Shown piece after piece: positions 1 through 8,781 of a stretch of 64,000 bases of DNA. A model generated the notes under the pieces. That model was given only the letters and a program-made list of their open reading frames with translations. It was not told where the DNA came from and ran no database searches. Source of the stretch: Candidatus Eiseniibacteriota bacterium (GTDB lineage Bacteria > Eisenbacteria > RBG-16-71-46 > CAIMUX01). Numbering within the stretch: the stretch's first letter is position 1; each line of letters starts with the position of its first letter. The position numbers and the translations under genes are program-made. The DNA is taken from positions 1 through 64,000 of the forward strand of contig JACKCR010000008.1 in assembly GCA_020633975.1 (NCBI GenBank). Reading direction: 5' to 3'.

Positions 1-2
1 AG

Positions 3-110
3 TACCAAGGGCATTCCCTGGCCATGCTGCGACGGATCGCTGCCGCTTTGGGCCAGCGCGTCGAAGTCCGGTTCGTACCTGAAGACGACCACTCTCTAGA
101 GCACGCGTAG
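3..110 (+). CDS. C-terminal fragment of a small XRE/antitoxin-type helix-turn-helix protein
   Basis: Only the last 35 codons are in the window; the reading frame is open from the left edge and ends at TAG 108-110. The visible peptide contains SLAMLRRIAAALGQRVEVRF followed by an acidic tail. This resembles the last helices of XRE-type domains in HigA-like antitoxins and small regulators, where a 'LxxIAxALGxxLxVxF' pattern closes the domain. This is pattern recognition only: no N-terminus, recognition helix or toxin partner is visible. It lies on the same strand as the padR gene but is separated from it by 205 bases that hold a promoter, so it is probably a separate unit. Confidence 0.45.
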   Translation, partial: YQGHSLAMLRRIAAALGQRVEVRFVPEDDHSLEHA

Positions 111-229
111 ACGGGAGAACGCGACCAACACCACCGGCAATGTCCGCCCCACGAGTACAGCGCGCGACTTCGGGGTGTACGGTCACTTCGTAGCGACGCT
201 CCCCTCCACGAACACGCCTCGACTGCCCC

Positions 230-265
230 TTGCGAACCCTACCCCCACTCTATATACTCAGTATA
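230..265 (+). promoter_or_regulatory. Promoter with overlapping 13-bp palindrome, probable PadR operator
   Basis: A -35-like TTGCGA (230-235) is followed by a 17-base spacer and a -10-like TATACT (253-258). The -10 hexamer is the left arm of a perfect 6-1-6 palindrome, TATACTCAGTATA (253-265). This AT-rich island stands out in a GC-rich region, 51 bases upstream of the padR start. PadR regulators usually repress their own operon by binding a palindrome over the promoter, so autorepression of the downstream three-gene cassette is the likely role. Confidence 0.6.
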
Positions 266-315
266 CACGACCTCACCGAAAGCACCTCCCCTCCCCACAC
301 CCATCGGGGGCTCCA

Positions 316-843
316 ATGTCCGTCCGTCACAGCATCCTCGCCCTGCTGGCAGAGGTCCCGACCCATGGCTACGGCCTCAAGACCGCGTTCGAGGAGAGCA
401 CGGCGGGGACGTGGCCACTCAACATGGGGCAGGTCTATACGACCCTCGCACGACTGGAGCGTGATGGACTTGTCCGGACGGCCGGGACGGGCGAGCCGGA
501 TCGACAGACTTGGGAGATCACGCCCGAGGGGAAGGAGGCGCTCGCCGCGTGGTTCGCCACGCCGGTCGATCTCGATCCGCCGTCGCGGGACGAGCTGGCG
601 CTCAAGGTCCTCCTCGCCGTCGCCGCGGACATCGTCGATGTCGACGCGATCCTCCAGGCGCAGCGGACCGCCACGATGGAACGACTGCAGGGCTACACCG
701 GCTACCTGCGCGATGCGGATCCGGAAGACGAACTGCCCTGGGTGCTCATCCTCGACTCGCTCATCCTGAAAGCGCAGGCCGAACTTGCCTGGATCGATCG
801 CTGTGAGGAACGTCTCCGTGTCGCGAAGAGAACGCGGCCATGA
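316..843 (+). CDS. PadR-family transcriptional regulator
   Basis: 175-aa protein starting MSVRHSILALLAEVPTHGYG. The first ~75 residues form the PadR winged helix: 'ILALLAE...HGYGLKxxFE...WPLNxGQVYTTLxRLxRDGLV' is the family hallmark. A helical C-terminal dimerisation region follows, matching the Vir-type subfamily in length. ATG 316 is chosen because the conserved domain begins there and the promoter lies just upstream; longer in-frame extensions would run through the promoter. The stop overlaps the next gene (ATGA at 840-843), so it is co-transcribed with the ABC transporter genes. It probably represses that operon and responds to a substrate or envelope signal of the transporter; the ligand is unknown. 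Confidence 0.9.
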   Translation: MSVRHSILALLAEVPTHGYGLKTAFEESTAGTWPLNMGQVYTTLARLERDGLVRTAGTGEPDRQTWEITPEGKEALAAWFATPVDLDPPSRDELALKVLLAVAADIVDVDAILQAQRTATMERLQGYTGYLRDADPEDELPWVLILDSLILKAQAELAWIDRCEERLRVAKRTRP

Positions 844-1676
844 GAGACGGGGACGAGTTTGTTGACGAAGAGGGCGCGGTCGTGAACGACGAGGGCGAGA
901 CGATGAGCGGCGGGGACGAAACCATGCGCCAAGCCACGAAGGAACGAGCGTCGACCGGCTCCGCACTCTGCTTCCGCTCCGTCGTTCGCGTGCACGGCAC
1001 CGGGCCGACCGCGGTGCGGGCTCTCGGCCCGATCGACCTCGACGTCGCGGACGGTGAGTTCGTCGCCGTGATGGGGCCGTCGGGCTCGGGAAAGTCGACG
1101 TTCCTCGGGCTGGCCGGTGCGTTGGACCTTCCGACCGAGGGACGCGTCTCCATACTCGGGACGGACCTCGACGAACTCGGGACGTCTCAGTCGGCTACTC
1201 TCCGTCGTCGTGCGATCGGCTTCGTCTTCCAGGAACTGAACCTCCTGCCCGGACTGACGGCGCTCGAAAACGTCGCCCTTCCTCTCGAGCTGGACGGCGT
1301 GTCGTCGAGCGAAGCGCGGAGTCAGTCCGTGGAAGCGCTCGCGCGGGTGCAGATGGAACGACTGAGCCATCGCTTCCCCGACGATCTGTCCGGCGGCGAA
1401 CAACAACGGGTCGCGATCGCACGCGCCATGGTGGGCGAACGTCGTCTCCTTCTCGCCGACGAACCGACCGGCGCGCTCGATTCGGTGACGGGCGAAGTGG
1501 TCATGCGTTGCCTGCGGGAACATGTGGACCGTGGACGCACGGTCGTACTCGTCACGCACGACTCGTCCCATGCGGCGTGGGCCGATCGCGTGGTGTTCCT
1601 CCGGGACGGACAGATCCTACGCGAGACCCGGTCGTCGCGACCGTTCCTCCCGCGGGTACTCGGGCCACGACCGTGA
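840..1676 (+). CDS. ABC transporter ATP-binding protein, MacB/LolD type
   Basis: 278-aa ATPase. Walker A is GPSGSGKS (79-86), the ABC signature LSGGEQQ (183-189) and Walker B LLLADEP (203-209), with a following 'VTHD' H-loop. The sequence 'FVFQELNLLPGLTALENVALPL' is typical of the MacB/LolD/FtsE group, which powers FtsX-type permeases that act mechanically rather than importing solutes. The start at 840 gives a 4-base overlap with padR. The first ~42 residues are acidic and unconserved, so starts at 903 or 924 are possible. The gene overlaps the permease by 4 bases (GTGA at 1673-1676), so the two products are surely partners. Confidence 0.92.
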   Translation: MRDGDEFVDEEGAVVNDEGETMSGGDETMRQATKERASTGSALCFRSVVRVHGTGPTAVRALGPIDLDVADGEFVAVMGPSGSGKSTFLGLAGALDLPTEGRVSILGTDLDELGTSQSATLRRRAIGFVFQELNLLPGLTALENVALPLELDGVSSSEARSQSVEALARVQMERLSHRFPDDLSGGEQQRVAIARAMVGERRLLLADEPTGALDSVTGEVVMRCLREHVDRGRTVVLVTHDSSHAAWADRVVFLRDGQILRETRSSRPFLPRVLGPRP

Positions 1677-4600
1677 CGCGATCCGAACTCCGCGCGCTCT
1701 GGAGGGTCGAGTACCGCGAACTGACCCGGCACCCGGGACGGTCGTCGCTCGTCGCTGGTCTCATCGCAATCAGTGTCGCCGCTGTCATGGGCGGTGCAAC
1801 TCTGGCGCGCATCGTGACTCCGACTCCGGAAGAACAGGCGACACGAACGATGGGACGCGCCGATCTGCGCATCGAGTATGCGGACCACGAAGCGCTCGAA
1901 CGCGTCCTCGAAGTTCTGCCGGAGGACGCACACACGGAGCGGGCGTTTCTCGGGGTCGACGCCGTGCGGGCGAACGGGAAGACCCTGCGCGCACGTCTCC
2001 TCGCCGCCGCGCCGTCGAGTTTCCGGAGCGACGGTCGTGACATGCTCCATCTCGAAGCAGGACGCGCTCCCACCCACTCGGGCGAAGTCGCACTCTCGCC
2101 GATCCTCCTCCGCGGTCTCGCCGTCTCACTCGGAGACACGGTGGCGCTCGAGTTCGGCCCGTTTCGCGTCGTGGCGGGCGTCGTCGTGGATCCCGAAGAC
2201 CGAGACGCGGCTGTCATCCTCAGGACACCGGCGGCGGTGGAGCATCGCGGGACGAATCTGCTTCTCGTCGAGACGGTGACGACGAGCGGATCCAGTGTGC
2301 CGCCCGACGTGAGGAACGGCACAACTCGGCCCGAAGTGGGCGACCGGACCCTCCGAGCCGATGCGACCGAGCCCACGGACATTGCCGGCGTGGCCCGTAC
2401 GTTGCGAGCACTCGACGGCGTGGCGAAAGTGACGACTCGTTCTGATGCGCAGGCGGGAGACGACAGTCTTGCGAAGGTGGTGTTCGTACTCGGCCTGATC
2501 GGCTTCCTCGAAGCGGCACTCGTGATCGCGTCCGCACTCTCGATCGGACTGGGACGGCGACGTCACGAGATCGGACTACTCGGTGCGAACGGTGCGCCGG
2601 TAGGTTCGCTCGCGGTCTGCATGGTTGCGTCGGCTGCGGCGCTCGCACTCCTCGGTTCGCTCGTCGGCGTCGGACTCGGTGTCCTGGGAGCCGCGGGCGT
2701 CCATCCGCATCTCGACGGATGGAACGGTCGCCTCAACGGACCGTTCGAGGCGAGGGTGGGCGACGCCCTCATCGCCGCGCTCCTGGGCACGGTGACCGCC
2801 GTGTTGGGAGCGCTTATTCCCGTGCTCTTCGCTGTTCGCGTGCCCGTCCGCGAAGCACTCGGCGGTGCGCGTCCTCGCGAGACTCCCGCGCATCGCTGGC
2901 TCGGGTTGGGACTCGCGCTCGTCGGCGCAAGCCTCGCGCTCCTCGTCTTCGTCCCGCGCGGGAATGCAGCGCTCGGCGCGATCGCCACGATTGGCGGCCC
3001 ACTCCTCGGCATCCTCGGATTCGGTGCGATGAGCCCGTGGCTTCTGGCGTTTCTCGCGGGGCGCGCATCCCGGCTGGGACTGACCTGGCGTCTCGCAGTT
3101 CGGGACGGCGGCAGGTTCCGGGGACGGAACGGCCCTGTCCTCACCGCCATCGTCGCGGGAATGTCGATGAGCGTGACCGTCGCCGTGCTCGTCTCGAGCC
3201 TGGAAGTCGCGCTCGATCGGATTCCGACGACGCTACGGAGCGACCAACTCCGCATCGAAGGACCAGGCGCGGACGAAGCCGTGCGCAGGCTTCGGTCGTC
3301 CGAAATCGGAGTCGCGGAGGCTGCGCCCTTGCGTGCGGCCTATGACCACGGGCAGCCGCTCTACGTCGATTGGGCCGACAGTTCGTCCAAGGAGTGGATC
3401 GCCGTGGGCGACGCATCACTTCTCCATTGTCTCGGCGTGCAGGACTCGGTCGCTGCGTCTCTCGCTGCGTCAGGTGTCGTCTTGCGCCTTCAGAACAAGG
3501 CGGGAGCAGGAGGGGGCCCGGCGAGAGGTGGGCGGGGAGCAGACGTCGAGACGACGGCTGTGGTGACAACCGGACCGACGTCGGGATCCTCGCGAGCCTC
3601 GCGCGGATCGCTGTGGCAGCGCGAAGGCGATGAATCACTCGCATACGCCGGACTCCGGATGTGGCTGGGTGATGAGATACTCGCGAAGGTTCCAGTGAGA
3701 ACGGTCGAGGTCGACGAGAACGTGCGCGAGCCGCGCTACTTCCTTCACGAAGACGCACTCGCGAACCTCGGCCTCGAGTCCGGCCCACCGATCCGAAGCG
3801 CGCTCGTCCCGTGGATCGCCAGGCTCGAATACCCCCTGACGAGAGACCGTCTACGTGAGGCCGAGTCGATCGCGGCGACGATCCCCGGGACGACGATCGA
3901 CGCGCGCATCCTCTACGAACGGCCGGCGCGGCGCTTCTACCGCTGGATCCTCGGCGTCTCGCTCGTGACCGGCATCGTCGTGGTGTCACTCGCGAACGCG
4001 CTCTCCCTCGCGGAATCGGCGGGGGACGTGCGCACTCTTCGGTCGGTCGGTGCGTCTCCCCGCTTCCTCCGGAGCCATGTCGCGTCCCGGGCGGCCTACC
4101 TCGCGCTGCTCGGCTGCGTCCTCGCCGTTCCGGCCGGACTGCTCCCGGCGCTCGCGCTCTTTCGCGCCGCGAACCTACCGCTCGGGTTCGTGATGGTGCC
4201 GTGGCCCTGGGTGTTGGTGACGGTCTTCGGTCTTCCGGCCCTCACCTATGGTGGGGCGTGGATCCTCGCGGAAGGGATGGCCCCGACGACTCGGCTCCCT
4301 GGTGTCACCGCTGCTCTTGCCATCGCTCTGTGGCTCGGTGCGCTGCCGGGAAACGCTGGCGGACTGAGTCACGACGGTGCGCGTGACGGGCTCAACCACG
4401 AGCGGGACGGGTACGAACGCACGGCTACCGTCACGGAAGCCCTCGTCTCGCGGAGAGCAACGCACGCGGATGGACGGATCGCTGAGACACAGATCGAGTG
4501 GGAACCGTTCGTCGGACGCGCGTTCGATGGCAGTCCACTCGACGGCGAACTCGGGAAGATACGCGTCCCCGAGAATCACGACGTGCCAGAGGGTCGCTGG

Positions 4601-5863
4601 ATCGAGCTGTCGTTCGTTCGATACCGGACGTCGCATCCAGACCCGGGACCACCGATCTTCTACCTTGCCGGAGGACCGGGTGGTTCCGGGGTGGAACTTG
4701 CGTCGCTCGAGGCCACGCATCCGCAGATCCGTCTCCTCGAACACGCGGACGTCATCGGCCTGGACCAGCGCGGAACGGGACGGAGCGTGCCGTCGTTCGT
4801 TGCGGACTCGAGTTCGATCTGCGCGTTTCCCTACGATCGCCCTCTCGACCGCGCAACGGTGATCCAAGGGCTTCGTGCTGCGGTCGCGAAGAGCCTGGGG
4901 ACCCTCGAGGCCCGTGGGTACGATCGCCGGGCCTATGACACGAGGCAGAGCGCGGAAGATCTCGAGTCGCTCCGCATCGCGCTCGGCGCACCCAAGGTCG
5001 TGCTGTGGGGAACGAGCTACGGATCGCACCTCGGTCTCGCTTACCTCCGCCGCCATCCCGAGTCGGTCGAGCGCGCACTACTGCAGAAGGTGGAAGGGCC
5101 GAACGACACGTTCAAACGTCCCGCCGTGACTCAGTCGATGCTCGAACGACTCGCTGAGGAAGTGCGAGACGATCCGCGGGTGGCGAGCCGCATCCCGGAT
5201 CTCCTCGCGTTGGTGCGGTCGCTCCTCGAACGACTCGGCGAAGCTCCCGTCACTGCCCAGACCTCGAGCGGAGACAGCATCGTTCTCGGTGCCTACGACC
5301 TCCAAGTCTACGTCGCGAGGCGTCTCGCGGAGACTCCGGAACGAAGAGAGCTTCCGCAGACACTCCTCGACATGGAGGACGGAGACTGGACCGATCTGGC
5401 GGATGCTTCCTATCCGGACCGGTGGTTCGAAGTGCCGCTGCTCGCCGTCCTCATGGACTGTGCGTCCGGAGTGACCGAAGAGCGGCGCATCGAGATCGAG
5501 CGGGAAACACAGGATCCCTCGAACCTGCTCGGGGACGCACTCTCCGCCCCGCTCCACCTGGAGATCCTCCGCACTCCCGGGCTTCTCGACCTCGGGGACG
5601 GATTCCGGCAAGCGTTCCAGTGCGACGTCCCGGTGCTCTTCACATCGGGAGTACTCGACGCACGCACCCCACCCGAGAACGTCGAGACCTTGCTGCCTGG
5701 GTTCCCGAACGGAATCCACGTCACCGTGACCCAGGCCGGACACGAATCCCGCGAGCTCATGTCGACCGAGTATCGGACAATCGTCCAGTCCTTCCTCCGG
5801 GGCGAACCGGTGGCCGGATGCGTCGTCGAGCTGCCGCGAGTCCTACTGTTGGCTGGTCGGTGA
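1673..5863 (+). CDS. FtsX/MacB-type ABC permease fused in frame to an exported alpha/beta-hydrolase
   Basis: Single open frame of 1396 codons from GTG 1673, which overlaps the ATPase stop. Residues 1 to ~865 are a two-repeat FtsX/MacB-like permease: an N-terminal membrane segment near 25-45, three-helix FtsX clusters near 268-390 and 755-860, and soluble periplasmic-type domains between. After residue ~868 the protein continues with MAPTTRLPGVTAALAIALWL, which reads like a signal peptide or extra helix. A ~500-residue prolyl-aminopeptidase/TAP-like hydrolase follows: an oxyanion-region 'FYLAGGPGGSG', nucleophile motif GTSYG (Ser 1115), then 'DARTP' and 'QAGHES' supplying the likely Asp and His. 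Known members of the two families are normally separate proteins. FtsX C-termini are normally cytoplasmic, so the extra helix would place the hydrolase outside. An internal ATG at 4277 could also start a separate hydrolase. Confidence 0.82.
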   Translation: MTRSELRALWRVEYRELTRHPGRSSLVAGLIAISVAAVMGGATLARIVTPTPEEQATRTMGRADLRIEYADHEALERVLEVLPEDAHTERAFLGVDAVRANGKTLRARLLAAAPSSFRSDGRDMLHLEAGRAPTHSGEVALSPILLRGLAVSLGDTVALEFGPFRVVAGVVVDPEDRDAAVILRTPAAVEHRGTNLLLVETVTTSGSSVPPDVRNGTTRPEVGDRTLRADATEPTDIAGVARTLRALDGVAKVTTRSDAQAGDDSLAKVVFVLGLIGFLEAALVIASALSIGLGRRRHEIGLLGANGAPVGSLAVCMVASAAALALLGSLVGVGLGVLGAAGVHPHLDGWNGRLNGPFEARVGDALIAALLGTVTAVLGALIPVLFAVRVPVREALGGARPRETPAHRWLGLGLALVGASLALLVFVPRGNAALGAIATIGGPLLGILGFGAMSPWLLAFLAGRASRLGLTWRLAVRDGGRFRGRNGPVLTAIVAGMSMSVTVAVLVSSLEVALDRIPTTLRSDQLRIEGPGADEAVRRLRSSEIGVAEAAPLRAAYDHGQPLYVDWADSSSKEWIAVGDASLLHCLGVQDSVAASLAASGVVLRLQNKAGAGGGPARGGRGADVETTAVVTTGPTSGSSRASRGSLWQREGDESLAYAGLRMWLGDEILAKVPVRTVEVDENVREPRYFLHEDALANLGLESGPPIRSALVPWIARLEYPLTRDRLREAESIAATIPGTTIDARILYERPARRFYRWILGVSLVTGIVVVSLANALSLAESAGDVRTLRSVGASPRFLRSHVASRAAYLALLGCVLAVPAGLLPALALFRAANLPLGFVMVPWPWVLVTVFGLPALTYGGAWILAEGMAPTTRLPGVTAALAIALWLGALPGNAGGLSHDGARDGLNHERDGYERTATVTEALVSRRATHADGRIAETQIEWEPFVGRAFDGSPLDGELGKIRVPENHDVPEGRWIELSFVRYRTSHPDPGPPIFYLAGGPGGSGVELASLEATHPQIRLLEHADVIGLDQRGTGRSVPSFVADSSSICAFPYDRPLDRATVIQGLRAAVAKSLGTLEARGYDRRAYDTRQSAEDLESLRIALGAPKVVLWGTSYGSHLGLAYLRRHPESVERALLQKVEGPNDTFKRPAVTQSMLERLAEEVRDDPRVASRIPDLLALVRSLLERLGEAPVTAQTSSGDSIVLGAYDLQVYVARRLAETPERRELPQTLLDMEDGDWTDLADASYPDRWFEVPLLAVLMDCASGVTEERRIEIERETQDPSNLLGDALSAPLHLEILRTPGLLDLGDGFRQAFQCDVPVLFTSGVLDARTPPENVETLLPGFPNGIHVTVTQAGHESRELMSTEYRTIVQSFLRGEPVAGCVVELPRVLLLAGR

Positions 5864-5920
5864 CCGCTTCGTCGTCGAAAGGACCGAACACTTGGGCCCG
5901 GAGCTTCGTCTACTCTACGG

Positions 5921-6832
5921 TTGGGCGACTTCCACCACACGCAATGCAAAGAGTGTGACTTGCATCTCCAAGCCAACTTCATCCGCTACCGCCGCGGCCT
6001 CCGAATGCCGTCCCACATCGACGGCTGTCGCCGCCTCAGCATCCTCGTCTCGGGAGCCCTCCGCGAAGCCAGCGAGGGACACTGCGAGGACTCTGCACCG
6101 GGAAGCGTCGCGCTCAAGTCACCGCAACTCGTCCACCGGAACCAGTTCGGCCCCGACGGAGCGACGATCCTCTCCGTCATCCTCCCGGACGTGGCCCTCC
6201 GCAGGATCGGCGTCGGTCCGGATCGGCTGGTCGACTGGCGCTGGCGACACGATGGGACGAGTTCGCTCCTTGGTCTGCGTCTCGCATGCGCGCTTCGTCT
6301 GGAGGCCGGCGCGTCTGTGGAAGCGGAGCTCATCGCCATCTGTCGCTGGTTCCAGAGGGAGGCAGCACACCCACATCCGCCTGGGTGCGAGACCTTGGGG
6401 CGGGACGGAGCCGACAAGGCGAGTTCCTACCGAGACTCTCTCAGAGCTCCGTCCGCCTCCCGCTGGCATCGGGTCCGTCGAGCCCTCGAAACTCCAGGCC
6501 CGCCTCCCGACATGGACGCGCTCGCACGCGTGGAAGGCGTCCATCCCGTCACGCTCGCCCGACTCTTCCGCCAGCGCTTCGGCTGCTCTCCCACGCGGTA
6601 CCGTCAGCGTTGGCGCGCACTCTCCGTGGCCCGAGAACTCCTGGGGGGAGACGACGACCTCGTCGCCGTCGCACTCGACCACGGATTCTCGGACCTCAGC
6701 CACATGAGCCGCGTCTTCACCCGCGAACTCGGGCTGCCGCCGGGGCGGTTCCGTGCCCTCCTCAACCGGCGTTCGGCCGAGCCGTCCCCGATGTTGGAAT
6801 CGTTCAAGACGGAGTGGTCGGTCCCGCTGTAG
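5921..6832 (+). CDS. AraC-family transcriptional regulator
   Basis: 303-aa protein. The C-terminal ~100 residues carry the double helix-turn-helix of AraC/XylS proteins: 'MDALARVEGVHPVTLARLFRQRFGCSPTRYRQRWR' for the first and 'VAVALDHGFSDLSHMSRVFTRELGLPPGRFR' for the second. The N-terminal ~180 residues look like a cupin-type sensing domain ('MPSHIDGCRRLSILVSGALRE') but are divergent. The start is uncertain: 5921 is TTG with no strong ribosome site. It lies 57 bases after the permease-hydrolase and 49 bases before a serine hydrolase on the same strand, and may control the latter; that link is inferred from position only. Confidence 0.85.
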   Translation: MGDFHHTQCKECDLHLQANFIRYRRGLRMPSHIDGCRRLSILVSGALREASEGHCEDSAPGSVALKSPQLVHRNQFGPDGATILSVILPDVALRRIGVGPDRLVDWRWRHDGTSSLLGLRLACALRLEAGASVEAELIAICRWFQREAAHPHPPGCETLGRDGADKASSYRDSLRAPSASRWHRVRRALETPGPPPDMDALARVEGVHPVTLARLFRQRFGCSPTRYRQRWRALSVARELLGGDDDLVAVALDHGFSDLSHMSRVFTRELGLPPGRFRALLNRRSAEPSPMLESFKTEWSVPL

Positions 6833-6881
6833 CGTCTCCTCTTCCGCGCACTCGATTCTCGCTCCGCCGGAAGGAGACATC

Positions 6882-8618
6882 ATGGCCTTCGATCATCAGG
6901 CTCGCGTCAACGAACACGCGTCCTCTGCCGCCCCTCGGCGACGAGGTTTCACGCAGGCGGAGGCACCCATCCTGGCTCGGCCCCTCGCCCGGTCTGGCCC
7001 GATGATCGAGTTCATCGGGACCGTGCGGGTCCTCGCGATCCTCATCGTCACCGCGAGCAGTTTGGCCGTGCCGCCTCTCGGTCGAGATGTTGCCTTCGCC
7101 CAGATCGCCGGGGCGTCCACGCCGAATGGGAACGAGTCTCCGAAGGGCGAAGACGTGTCGCGTCGCCCCGTGAGCGCAGGTCCCGAGTTCGCGCGTGAAG
7201 CAGACGCATGGATCTCGGACGCGCTCGCGCGACTCGAGGTCGTGCCGGGACTCGCGGTCGCCGTCGTGGTGGACGACACCGTCGTGCTCGCAGACGGCTG
7301 GGGGATGGCCGACCTCGAAGCGGGCATCCCCGCAACGGAAGAGACGGTCTTCTACATCGCGTCGGCCACCAAGTCGTTCACCGCGCTCGCCGGTGCGATC
7401 CTGGACGCCGACGGACGCGTCGACTTGGACTCCTCCGTCGCGTCCCACCTGAACGGTGTCACTCTCGATCCGGAGATGCACGCAGAGGAAGTACGACTTC
7501 GCGACCTTCTCACCCACACATCGGGCATCGACAACGATCCGATTCCGATCCGTCTCGCCTACACCGGGGAACACGACCCAGAAACGTTGTGGCGACTTCT
7601 CGGTGAGTCGACTCCGAACGAGGACGCGCCGCTCGGAACGTTCGACTACACGAACTTCGGATACAACCTCTACACGATGTTCACCGATCGCGAGTTGGGC
7701 GTCCGCTGGCAAGACCTCCTCGCGCGCGAAGTCTTCGGACCGACCGGGATGGAACGGACGAGCGCCTACACCTCGCTACCGAAGGACAGAGGCTGGCCGG
7801 TCGCGGTTCCGTACAACGGTCTCGGTGCTTCCGGCGTGGAACCGGTCGGACTCGACAAGACCGACGCGACGATGCAGTCCGCCGGAGGAATCGTCACGAC
7901 CGCGCAGGATCTCGGGCGCTGGATTCGCTTCCAACTCGGAAACGGGCGGATCGACGGCGTCCAGGTCATTGGCGCCGATGTCGTGAAGCACACTCACGAG
8001 CCTCTGGTCGAAGCTTCGGGCAGACCACCGTTCGCTTGGCACCACTACGGCCTCGGATGGGGACACGGCGACGTGCACGGACGCACCCTCCTGCATCACT
8101 CCGGTGGTTACCCGGGCTTCCGGTCCTTCGTGTCGTTCAGCCCAGATCTGGACATGGGAGTCGCGATCGTCGCCAACGAGAGCATCGTCGGATCTTCGCT
8201 CGTCGACGTCTTCGCCACTTGGATCTACGACTGGTGGCTCAGCGCCCCAAACACCGAGGACTCCATCGCTCCTCTCCTGGAAAGGCGCGACGAGGTCCGG
8301 AAGCGCTTCGAGGCCAGCCGGTCCGAACGCGCAGTAAGACAGTGGGCGCTCGGAAGGCCCCGCGCCGACTACGCTGGCGTATACGAAGACCCGATCTGGG
8401 GCACCGTCGTCATCGAAGAACAGGACGGAGACCTCGAAGTCCGGGCCGGCAACCTCCACTGCATCGCAACCGCATTCGAGAAGCCGGAGACCATGCGCGT
8501 CGAGCTGATCCCGGGACAGGGCTACATCGTCCGCTTCTTCCCCGAGAACATCGACGAAGGGCCAGTTCGCGAAGTCGAGATCGACGGCGTTTTCTACAAG
8601 CGCGCCAAAGGTCGATAG
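6882..8618 (+). CDS. Secreted serine hydrolase of the class C beta-lactamase/penicillin-binding family
   Basis: 578-aa protein with AAGGAG at 6871-6876 before ATG 6882. A hydrophobic segment (about residues 47-60) and an Ala-rich stretch ending 'AFAQIAG' form an export signal with a long N-region; ATG 7002 would give a more usual signal. The catalytic motifs are SATK (Ser161, Lys164), YTN (Tyr256 to Asn258) and HSG (406-408), in the order and spacing of serine beta-lactamase-like hydrolases and D-aminopeptidases. A ~130-residue C-terminal domain follows, as in many esterase-like members. The substrate could be a peptide, ester or beta-lactam; the sequence does not decide. No operon partner overlaps it. 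Confidence 0.88.
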   Translation: MAFDHQARVNEHASSAAPRRRGFTQAEAPILARPLARSGPMIEFIGTVRVLAILIVTASSLAVPPLGRDVAFAQIAGASTPNGNESPKGEDVSRRPVSAGPEFAREADAWISDALARLEVVPGLAVAVVVDDTVVLADGWGMADLEAGIPATEETVFYIASATKSFTALAGAILDADGRVDLDSSVASHLNGVTLDPEMHAEEVRLRDLLTHTSGIDNDPIPIRLAYTGEHDPETLWRLLGESTPNEDAPLGTFDYTNFGYNLYTMFTDRELGVRWQDLLAREVFGPTGMERTSAYTSLPKDRGWPVAVPYNGLGASGVEPVGLDKTDATMQSAGGIVTTAQDLGRWIRFQLGNGRIDGVQVIGADVVKHTHEPLVEASGRPPFAWHHYGLGWGHGDVHGRTLLHHSGGYPGFRSFVSFSPDLDMGVAIVANESIVGSSLVDVFATWIYDWWLSAPNTEDSIAPLLERRDEVRKRFEASRSERAVRQWALGRPRADYAGVYEDPIWGTVVIEEQDGDLEVRAGNLHCIATAFEKPETMRVELIPGQGYIVRFFPENIDEGPVREVEIDGVFYKRAKGR

Positions 8619-8668
8619 GCAACGCCATCGAGACTTGAAACCGCTATCCTCACCGGGCTATCAGCTCA

Positions 8669-8685
8669 GGCGCCCTTCCGGCGCC
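8669..8685. terminator. Short GC hairpin after the serine hydrolase gene
   Basis: GGCGCC, loop CTTCC, GGCGCC, 50 bases after the stop. There is no T-run, so it is at best a weak or Rho-assisted terminator. Confidence 0.3.
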
Positions 8686-8781
8686 GAACCGTAGCGGGAT
8701 GCGATGACGAGCCGACGACGGATCCCGGGTGGGTCCGTAGGCACGTTCGATCACCGGACCCGCCAGTGAGGTACGAGTTTC

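Noticed and set aside
4277-5863. Separate hydrolase gene starting at an internal ATG (GGAAGGG just upstream)
   Set aside because: Kept as an alternative only: the permease frame reads straight through without a stop, so a fusion is the simplest reading.
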